DNA of 64,000 nucleotides from Guillardia theta CCMP2712 (Eukaryota > Cryptophyceae > Pyrenomonadales > Geminigeraceae), in the NCBI RefSeq assembly GCF_000315625.1, contig NW_005434659.1, positions 97,986 through 161,985 of the forward strand, in the 5' to 3' direction. The position numbers were made by a program, and so were the translations under genes. The notes beneath the pieces are model-generated. The model saw nothing but the letters and a program-made list of their open reading frames with translations. It made no database searches and had not been told where the DNA came from. Positions 49,301-59,900 of this stretch are shown piece after piece; the stretch's first letter is position 1, and the number at the start of each line of letters is the position of its first letter.

Positions 49301-49696
49301 CTGTGTTCCTTGCAGGAATCCCTCTTGAGGTACGTTCTCAGCCTCCATGTCCACCTGTTCCCCAGCAGATTGACATCTTGCAGACCTTCAGAGAGATCTT
49401 CAAGGCGATGGAGTTCCACCCCTCTGACCCAGGGTACAATGGAGGAGGCCACTGGTACTCTTGCCCCAACGGTAATGGAGCTGCGCTGCTCCTGTGCTCT
49501 CAGCTCGTTTCACTGCTCTCACCCTCCTCCTCCAGGTCATCCCTACGTCATTGCTGACTGCGGAGGGGCAACGCAGGAGTCTACCTGCTACGAGTGCGGG
49601 GCAGCGGTCGGAGGACAGAGTCATCGACTGTTGGAGGACAACAGAGTGATACGCTCGGAGCAAGAGCTCGTAAACATGTCAAGAGGCGCACGATGA
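43332..49696 (+). CDS. ZNFX1: ZNFX1: SF1 helicase with NF-X1 zinc fingers and RZ finger
   Basis: Six exons (43332-45174, 45229-46226, 46278-49266, a 14-nt microexon 49316-49329, 49366-49471, 49536-49696) total 6,111 nt = 2,036 residues, with all phases agreeing. The N-terminus is an RGG box (RGRGGRGGRGGRGRGRGG). The Walker A GPPGTGKT is created by splicing out 45175-45228. Later motifs are VLIEEAAEILESQT, LIGDHHQLRPKV, RRQYRMRPEISRLIR, VATVDNYQGEENDLLILSLV and ENRVNVLLSRAKQGMYIIG. Residues about 1268-1557 hold repeated NF-X1-type Cys/His fingers (LSCGHACPRLCHPDGH, LSCGHRCPSVCGEPC). The C-terminus is an RZ finger (GHWYSCPNGHPYVIADCGGA, then CYECGAAVGGQSHRL). ZNFX1 binds RNA in small-RNA inheritance and antiviral sensing in animals and worms. 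Confidence 0.92.
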
Positions 49697-50114
49697 ATAG
49701 ACGAGCAGCTAGGAGAAGCTGGTCGTGAGTATAGCATGACAGTAAAACTTCCCGATTCTGCTGCTCTCCGGACCTTGACACTGTCGCACGCACGGCCCCG
49801 GCCATAGTGTGACGGCGACGGAGGCTGATAAGAGGCAGAGACTGAGAACCAACTCGCCCGGCCGTCGGGCCCGGATCACCGTCGGGCCCGGACCACTCGG
49901 ATTCCGAGTTCAGTTGTCAAACTCTCCCTTGGCCATCAAATCCATGGACCCCTACTTTGATTTCTACTACCCCTGCTTTGAAATGTCATGTGGGATTATA
50001 CCCCTCCTGTACACACCTGAGGCTAGTTGGATATGGGGTGACCTACGTTTCACACCCGTACATCACCCACCCCCATCTCATCACCACCCAATATCCCCCC
50101 GTAGCGGGGAGGCA
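49697..50114. promoter_or_regulatory. Intergenic region with GC palindromes and C-rich leader
   Basis: 49795-49905 contains CGGCCCCGGCC and two copies of CGTCGGGCCCGGA (49864-49876 and 49881-49893), each with a CGGGCCCG palindrome. 49965-50110 carries TACCCC, CACCCGTACATCACCCACCC and ATCCCCCC runs immediately before the giant gene's ATG. Confidence 0.5.
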
Positions 50115-53100
50115 ATGGCGCGAATGGTTGCGGGCTTGGCGGTGATGGCGGTTATGGCGGCAGCGGCAGGAGGCGAGGAAAGGAGGATACATCCGTCACT
50201 GAGGGTCTGTCCTTCTCCTCTCTTCCCCTCCTACAGCGACTGCAGTCAGGGATATGCTCCGTTAGCGTGCTCTCCGCCTCCAGACTGGTGTGACATCGAT
50301 ATGGGAAACCCGGTCTTTGTGCAGGGAGAAGGTTACGTGGTGAGGAGAAGTGTTGGCAAGTTCGAGGTGATCCTTCGAAGAGTCGGAGGCTTCAAGAATG
50401 ACCTGAGTGCCCGTGTACATATCAGTTTCGAGAAGGAAATATTTCAAGATGTTGTGTTGGAAGACATATTCTTTGTTCAGGCGCCTGTGCAGTACAATCG
50501 ATACATTCCTGCCAAGGCAATGAACGTCAGCGAGAGAAATGTGAGCGGAGAGATTATGTGGTGGCATTGGGATGGGCGAGACAAGGTAGTGAGCATCCCT
50601 TGGAACAATTCTATCCACGTGGGGATAACTGTTCGCAGCTTTCAAGTATCTTTGTCATACAAGAATATGACAGATAGCAGGACATTTCTGATATTGGATG
50701 ACATCTCAAGCATAGGAATGATTGGGTTTGCTTCTCTGCAGCTCGAGGCCTATGAGGGAGCCTTGTTGCCAATCTATCTTGACCGAAGTGGAGGTGCACA
50801 GGGAAGTATTCAAGTTTCATTGCAAGTGGACACAACAAGTCCAGGATGCAATTCCACTATCACCAACGACTTCTCCCTGCTCAATACCACAGTCAGCTGG
50901 TCGAATCAAGATCAAGGCAGGAAGACTGTTTTCTTGCTTGTGAGTGACGACGAGTTGGTCTCGCTCTTTCAAAGGAATTTTTGCATCCTGTTGGCAAACA
51001 GCGTCACAGACGGCTATTCCTCTGCAAGCCTGAATGGGTTCTCTCCCATAGACTCCCGGAGGTCCAAACTACATGTAACGTTGCTGGACAACGATCTTGT
51101 CAGTGAGATCGAGATCTTGACAGAAGAAGGGTTTTCGCCTCTGGACCAGGTCATGGTTCAAGTGAAGCGGATTTCAGGGTTCTCGAAGTACATTTCTGGA
51201 TTTTATGAATTTTACAGCCGAGACGGTCAAAAGTTTCAAAACTCACTGGCATGGGATGTTGGATCAGAAGAAACCAAACAATTCCTCCTCAATGAATTCC
51301 CGGATCTCCCTTCATGCAACTACACCAATTACCAGATTCGAGTGGTCAGCGACAGGCCGCAGTTGTCCCAGTCGGACCTCTCTTGCTCAGTTGCATTCCA
51401 TTTGAGGTTCATCACAGGAGCTCTAGTCCGCGGTGGCTCCTGGGCAATTATCTCAGCGAGAGAAAATTGCAGCATTTCCCTTTCGTCAGCTTCGTATCAG
51501 TTGTTCACCAACTCCAAGGCCAGAAAGCTTGAAGTTCAGGTTTGCAGGAACTCCCTTTCATGTTCCATCTCTGCTTCTCTGCAGACTGCAGATGTCAACT
51601 CGACCTACGGCACTCACTACATCCTCTCTTCTCATTCGATCTCATTCGATGCCGGGCAACCACTTTGCTCGACCGTCGTCGTTGAGGCGCTCCCAGCAAA
51701 GCCTGATTACAAGGGACGGCCGCGAGTTTTCAACCTCTTGCTGTACAAAGATGACGGATTCTTGCCTGAAATCGGGATCACACAAGCAGTTGTCGCTATC
51801 TCGAATGCCCCTGTCCTTTCTATCTCTCCACAATCAGGAACTTGTCACCTCATTTCCTCTCTTTCCATCAGTTTCATCTCAGTGGTGACTGGAGACTTCA
51901 AGAAAACACTGTCGGCGTCTTGGTCAGCCGAGTTCGTTTCTCCCGACTACATCTCTGGAATCTCTCTTCTGCCAGCCAGCGGAAATTTCAGTTTGACTTC
52001 CCAGGTCAAGACGGCAACTCTTACTTTCAACCTTCTCAACGACGGGTTGTATCACTTTGGACAATACATACGACAGATCCGAATGACTATCAGCAGCAAG
52101 GACGATGTCTCGTTCCCGGATCCTTTCTTTGACTCCACTACTGTCACACTGGTGAATGATGTCTGTAACCTGGGAAGGGCAGTCCCCTTGCAAACAGTCT
52201 GGGTGTACAACCGTACTTCTGCAAATCCTCAAGTGGTCGTGAATAGAGTTGATGGATATGAAGGAACTCTCCAGGTGAGGTACAAGGTCGTCGATGGGAC
52301 GGCGATCAATCATCAGGATTTTCAAGTTGAGGACGGAGTTCTGCTGTGGGATGAGCTTGACACTACATCCAAGGCGATCAACTTGACTTTCAACGAGGAG
52401 ATGAAGTTCTCGGCTGGGGCTTGCTACATCAACTTCACTCTCATGTTCTATTCCTTCGACGGCTGCGCCTACAGGAATGTCAGTTATCTATCTGCTGAAG
52501 TCCGCATCAACAGAGACGATCACCAAGGCCTCGGGATCGTCGGATTCAAGCAGAGCCTGGTCGAGATGTCTCAGGACGCCTTCTTGTCCCTCAGGGTGGA
52601 GAGGACGTGTGGAGATAAGGGGAACACTACTGTGTTCTTCCAGGGGGTGGGCTATGAGATCGGCACCTTGAGATGGGAGGAAGGGGATGTCAGCGAGAAG
52701 AAGATCAGAGTAACGACAGGCACGTCGACGACGTCGATCGCTGCAGCGGACTGGAAGACCACTTGGTCACAGCAGATGTTCATCTGTGTGGGAGACAGAG
52801 ATGCGTACTATGAGTATGAGGTGACTCTTACCGAGTCCTACGGCAGTTTCATCGACCCGTCGAGGTCGAAAGTTCTTGTTCGAGTGTACAAGGAAGGAGA
52901 CTCGGGGATAATCTCTCTTGCAGCAGCCGACACCTTCGGCTCTCCCCTCCTCCCCTCTCTCCCCTACTTCGTCATCAACATCTCCCGCTCCTTATCTTTG
53001 GGATCCGCGACGGTGAAGTACGTGGCGGGAGGAGGAGGAGGACCGCGGGATTGTGCAAACTTTGTCCCCGTGGTAGGCACTAGGCTGTGGAGTGAGAATC

Positions 53101-53873
53101 AATTCAATGTGCAGGAGGTGAAGATTCCAGTCCAGCAGCCGTTCGTCGTCAACGCCACCAGTTGCAAAGTTTCGGTTGTATTGCAGAGGATCCATGATGG
53201 AACTTCGCTGTCGGCGACCAACTCTGTCGCTGACATCTGGTTCAAGAAGAACGACCTTCGACCTGGGAAGATCGTCTTCCAGAGCTCGGCTGTTGAAGTG
53301 AAGGAAAGCGATCCTGAAGCCATTCTCTTCGTCAACAGGGTGGATGGGCGAGATGGGAACATCAAAGTGAGGTACAGGATCGAGAGCGTGTTCTCAGCAT
53401 GTCAGCAATCTTCCATCACCTATCACTCCACCGTTCAAGACAGCACTAGCGGAACCAACGTGATATGCTCGCCTGACAACTCGTCGTTCTGCGTCAACTC
53501 GAGCTTGTCGGACTCTTGTGTTGCTGGCAGGTGTTCGATACCTGTCAGATCATATTACGAGGATGCCCTGTCCTACCATCATATCAGGGCTGAGGGAGGA
53601 CTGCTGGAGTGGCAGGACGGGGAGAGCGAACGAAAGTACATCTCGATTAAGCTCTTCAGCGCTGCAGCTATCAACCAGACATACCGTAGAGCCTTCATCG
53701 TCAGCCTCTATGACGCCTCCTCCGACGACCCAGCATGCGGTCAGGCGTGCCTGCCGACGTTCGCACAGGACGTCTGTGAGTTTGATACCTGGCATCACAA
53801 TATGAGCAGCAGAGCTGCCGTGTTGATCCGGAAAGAGACAGGTAAAATCCGTTGCTTCACTTCCTCAATTCCT

Positions 53874-53958
<85 letters not shown>

Positions 53959-56900
53959 CTGTTCCTGTTCCTGTTCCTGTTTCCTGTCCGTCGTCGTCTT
54001 TCTTACTCTTGCTTCTCTCCTATGCCTCTTCCTCTTCATCCTCATTTTCACCTCATCTCTCAACTTGACCCTCCAGGTGTCGGTTACCTGCAAGTCCTCA
54101 GCAGCGCTTTGTTCCTGCCAGAGCAGACAACCAGCTCCGTCTTGTTTACAGTCAGACGGGCAGACGGAAACTCCGGGTCATCGACTGTCACCTACCAGAC
54201 CGTGCCCGACGAACTGCTCAACGGCGTCTCTCCTGCTGTGCCACTTCGAGATTACCTGCCAGTGAACGGTAAACCGAGATGTTGTTGTAGAGATTGAGCT
54301 CTCAAACACTCCATTGAGTGATTTGTAACGATCTGCTTCGTCCTTTGTGATTGTGCTGTTGGCATCATTCTGCAACCATCTTATGTTTTCTTGAATTCTA
54401 CCCGTACCAAGGTTTCTCACTTTCATCGCAGGCACCTTGACATGGCAAGAGGGAGACTTCACCGACAAGCTAGTTCGAGTAGATCTTCTGGGAGACAATG
54501 TCTACCGCAAGGGACAACTTCTGAGATCATTCCAACTCTCCTTGGCTTCTCTCTCCAACAAGATTGACCCGATGAATGCGAACTCAACCAACATTCTTGT
54601 GGAGGATGACGCCAGTCAACCAGGAGAGGTCAGAGCTGAGGTGAGGAGGAGGACAGGGATGCGGCTGGTGGACTTCAAGTTTGGCTCGAGAGGGGAGGAT
54701 CAGAGTTTTATCTGCTGCTGGGATCAGGGGGTCCTTGTCGACCTCACCGCGAGCTTTCAAACTTCTCTTGGGACCAGCAACCTGGTGGACGTCAGGAGGG
54801 GAGCGATCCTCAAGCACCAGTGCGAGTTGCAAGAGTCGACAAGATGCGACGAGCGATCCTCACAGCCTGTCGCTCTTGCTGACCGCGTCTCTCTCTCCGT
54901 CTGGCTGGCCATCGACGACCGAGGGTATCTGCAGAACTGGAACAAAAAGACCCTTGCTGAGCTGACAGAGCAAGTGAACGGGCCGAATCACACCCGATGG
55001 CATCTTTTCCCAACAGGGTTTGAACGAGATGTGTCAAGGTATGTCCCGCTGACGGAGATCTGGGCGGATTCCGAACGCCTCTGGAACTCAACAGACCTCA
55101 AGGGTCGAACTCTTTCTCTCTACCTTGAGATCGAAGGGCTCTTTGTTGATGTCACCTTCCTCGAGCCTCTCGTCTCCTCGACTGGCAACAAACTTCAGTA
55201 CTTGCGAACTCTGCCCGCTAGCCTGACGGAGCATGCGGAGAGGTACAAGAACGAACTTGTGCTGGTTGACCTCAGCGGAGGGACGTGCGATGACATCTCG
55301 CCCCATACTTGCATCACTTCGCAAGGTTGTCAACTTGTCAACACAAGGGACTCGCACGTGCTCTGGTCCCTCCTGCCCTCCCACGCTTCTTTTCCTTCAG
55401 ATTACGGGCAGTTTGCCAACATCTGCAACGGAGCTTGTCACGCTGCCTGCTTCGTCGGGCGGACAGTGTCAATGTTTCTGCAGGACGAGGGAGAGTACTT
55501 CGACGTGACGTTCATGACCAACTCATCTACGAGCTACAGCAGGAGACAAGTGCAGATGACTTCCAGGATGATGTACACTGCAGCAGAAACGGCCATCTTC
55601 CCGACGATGACGTCATAGTCTTCGACGTCCTGCGCAAGAACGGGACCGATGGACCCCTCGTGGTCCACTTTGACCTAATTGATTCAGCTGGGGACGTGCT
55701 GAGGAACGGGACCCTGCTGTGGTTGGAAGGAGAGTCCAGGACACAGTCTGTTGAGTTCTCAGCTGCGAGCTGCTCGAATCGAGGAGACAGGAACGTGTCG
55801 ATGCGACTGAGCCAGCCGAGCAGGGTTGACGGAGATAACCTGCGGGCGCTCGAGGTTTTCATTCTGACCCCGTTTGCTCGCCCTCCTCGTTCCTTGATGG
55901 GATGTGAGTTGATGTTGCTGGACAAGGAGAGCCCCGTTGGCGTGTTCATGCTCGATGCCCCTGAGTGTGTGTCTTCTGCTTCAGCTTTCTTCTTCCAAGC
56001 TGAGAGAGCTGGCGTCTCGACCTACCATGTCATCGCCAACTTCTCTCTTTCTTCGCATGATGGAGTCGTTGGGGCAGGCTGGACTTTCCCTTGGGCCTCC
56101 TATGACCAAAAGATCTACATGGCCCCGATTGAGACGTCGCTGTTCGATCATCATCAGCAATTTTACCAGCTGGAGGCAGGGGTTTCTTCCATCTCATCAC
56201 AGGGAGAGAATTTGTTGAGGCACAACATGTATCTCTGGAGCTACATCGAATCGTGCTCGTTCACTCCACTCTTCTTTGCTCTTTATCTTCGCATCACTTC
56301 ATCTTCTCAGCTGGTTGACCGAAACAGCGTCTTGTCTTTCCAGATTCAACCGTCTCTCAAGGTCCCATCACCGTTCTTCTTGGTTGCAAGCTGCTACATC
56401 CAATCGGCAAGTCTGCCGCAGCCCTTCCGATCAAACCTCAGCACGTTCGTGTGGGAGGTTGGAACTGAAGATTCCAAGAACGTCTCGATCTCAGTCACAA
56501 CGCTACCGGGTCAACTCTCCCTCTCTCACTTTGACCTGGTCGTCGAGGCTTCGCTGGTCCCATTAACATCACAGTGCGACCCATCGTGCCCTTCCTCTGA
56601 CTACTTCCTCCGCCAGAGCTCTTCCTTCCACGTCCTCCCCGTCACGTCCTTCGGTCTCATCGGCTTCTCTCCGCAGTCCCTCTACGTCGTCGTCTCGGAG
56701 TCGCAAGGGTCTGTCACGCTGCAGGTGCAGCGACAGTTTCCTCACGGCGACAACATGGCGGTGGCATGGTCGACCATCCCAGGCTCAGCGGTGGGAGATG
56801 TCAACTTTGCAAGCAGCTGGGGTATGTCGACGTGGAGCGATGCTGGGAAAGACGTGATAGAGATCAAGGTTCTCATCTTTGACTGGACCATCGAGTACAA

Positions 56901-59900
56901 CTCGGCGAGGGATTTCTACGTGAAACTTCAGTATGCAAGTGATGGTGACGTTATCGACCCGACAGCAAGCATTGCTCGGGTCGTGATACTGTCAAACTCG
57001 CACATCCCTGAGTTCATCGCTCCTTCTGCCTCCTCCTCGTCCTCCTTGGCAGGAGAGCAGAACGTCGTCTCCTTCGCCTTCCGCCCCAACGTCCTCATCG
57101 CAGGAGGGGATGAGATCACGATCTCGGGGCTGAGGGGTTTCCAGGACGAGGACGCGACCCCGAAAATCATCTCAGGAGACGTCCAGCTCTTCGACCTTGC
57201 CAGCACGTCCTGGTCACGAGCTGCTGGGCTCTTGACCCTCAAGGTGAGAGAAGGAGCGTCGCTGCCATGGGACGTGGACACAGTAGTGCGCGTCGAGCTG
57301 AGAAACGGGATGGACGACATGTGCATCTCCCCGGTGATTAAGGCAGCAGCCATCGACGCAGAGCTGGCCTCTGCTGGACCTCTGTGTTGGAAGAAAGAGT
57401 CTCTTGCAGAGCTACAACTCGCGTCGAGAGATTGTCTGCTTCCCTTGTGCTCCTTCTCTAGCAGCGTCGATGAGCATGTCCGATACAACTTCCTCTTGCT
57501 CAACAACGTCACAGTTGGTTCAAAGATGAACCTATCCTCGTTTCTTCCCATGAGCAACCTGGCGGCAACAGCGCAAGGTTGCATCACATACAAGGGGAGG
57601 AAGAGCAGAATTTCTATCTCTTACAGCAGCGTTTTCTCCGTCCTCCTTTCTAGCAGGTCAGAATTGGAGATGAGAGAGGGCGAGTCGTTTGCACTGGTTG
57701 TCAACTCCAACAAGTACCTGTCAGGGTCTTGTAGCGCGGCTGAAGGCTACAACAAACATTTGACATGCAACATAGTGGAGGACGATTGCAATGATGTCAA
57801 TGTAACAGGAGGTTCGATACAATCCATCTTCCTGAACTGGGAGACATCGATTGCCGACCAAGTCAATGTCTTTCACCTGCAGTTTCAAATTTCCTTCTTG
57901 TCCTGGTCATCGGCTTCAGCTCTCCGCCTCTCTCTCCTTGGCCTGCTAGGCTTTGACAGTGCGCGACAGGATGTCTTCTGCGACGTTGTGGAGGAGGACG
58001 AGGTCGTGTTTGTGTCTGCTTTCCCTGTCAGCTCCTCGTTCGCCAACGTCGCAAACTTTGACAAGCAGAGTGGAGCTCTCTACTTCTTCATCCGACCCAA
58101 ACCGGATCAGCTGTCCAAGAATCTGACAACCGTGAAGTTGAGGGTCGGACTGAAGAATCCCAACAGCAGCTACGTGGGAAGTCTTCTTCCTATCTCCTTC
58201 GTCATCGACTCCCTTGCTGACTCATCGCTGGCCGACAAGGTCGTGAGAACGTTCACCCTGAGCGAGACGCCGATCATCGAGCTCGCAGATCTCGCCATCT
58301 ATGACTGGATGTTCAAACTGTCCATCGCCAAGAACTTTGATATTCATCCCGGCGAACAGGTCGTGCTCCGGTTCCCCAAGTTGCAAAGGAGGAACGTGAC
58401 CAACCAGACCTTCGTCACCTCCCAAGGAATGCTGGCAACCTGGTCGTACGATCGTCAGGAGATGACCATCACGTCAAACGTGGCTTCATGCAGGAAGGAC
58501 AGGCTCACGTTGTATATTAACATCTCAAATCATGATTTCATCCTTCCTGATATCGTCTGTCTCAACTTCCGTGGGTTCCTGGTGTGGGTGGAAAGGAAGA
58601 CAGATTCAACCGCTCCCAGTCGTCTCAACATCGTCTCCTCCGATCTGCATCGAAGTTGGGAGTGCAACAATCTCTTACAGAGTGTCGTCTTTGTCAGTTC
58701 CTGTGACCTCCAGAGGACTTCGAGAATCTTCTTCTCTGTCACATCCAGCAGCCACATCATCAACCCGACAGTTGAGCTCTTCGCGTTCAGCAGCTTCTTG
58801 GATGTGGGAATGATGAGGATCGATGGCATGAATGTGACACTGGAGACTGTACAGGGCGCTACCTCCTTGCCCTTCGCCTTCTCCCCGTACAACTCGACCG
58901 ACCTCTTCCTCAACTTCTCCATCATCCGCAACCTCGTCGACCTCAACTCGTCAGTCTTGCTCCCCTTCGACCTGATTGCCTTCATCGAGGACGGAGATCA
59001 CCTTGCATACCTCTCGTCCTCCTCCTCTGTCGTCTGTGCTGCTCCGGAGGATTATCCCTGGTCCTTCACCACCTTCGTGCAGCATGAGATCGTCGTCCTC
59101 TCGTCTTCCTCCTCCTCTCCTTCTCCATCCTCGCCCAGCAGCTGCTCTGTGGTCCTGACGCTCCGCCCTGAGCTCACGCTTCTTCACCCAGTCTCTCTCA
59201 CCCTCAGCGGCCTCTCGGGATTCTCCTCAGCTAGCAGCATCCTACCCGTCAGCTTCGGCGCTCCCTGGCTCCCTGCCCAGCTGCAGAGCTCCTTCCTTGC
59301 TGCTCATGACAGCCAAGGCGGCACAGTGACGCTGCTGGTGGAGGAAGGGATGTCGGCAGAGCAGGCGACGAGGCTCTACTTCAATGGGTCCTGCTGGAAG
59401 GAGAGCGATTGGTCGCCCAGGGTGGAGGGCGCAGTTGCGGTGAGAGGAGCAGGAGCAGGAGGAGGGGAACGAGTTTTGTTTAAGATCCCGAGCACGGCGC
59501 TAACAACCCCTGACGGTGCCAGACTCTACAACACCTCCTGCCATCTGCAGCAGGCAAGGTTTGTCAAACTTGACGTCTCCTCCTCCTCTCGAGTGCGCGG
59601 CGACGCCAACACTCTGGTCATCAGCTTCGAGGTGAACGTCAAGATCCCCGGGAGTTCAGCGCTGAGGATCGAGGGGGTCGGAGGGTTCGATGAGGCGTCG
59701 GGCGTGAACTTGTCCTCGGCCAACTTCTCTCTGACCTCCTTCACCAACGGGACTCTCGTGCTTCAGACGACTGAAGGAGTCAACGAGGACGTGACAGTGA
59801 CGATGACGATCACCGGCAGGAATAGCGACATGCTGTTCTCGGCGGTCACCCTTGCTGTCCTCCAGCCTTCGACGCCCGCAAACTACTCCGACCAGCTGGA

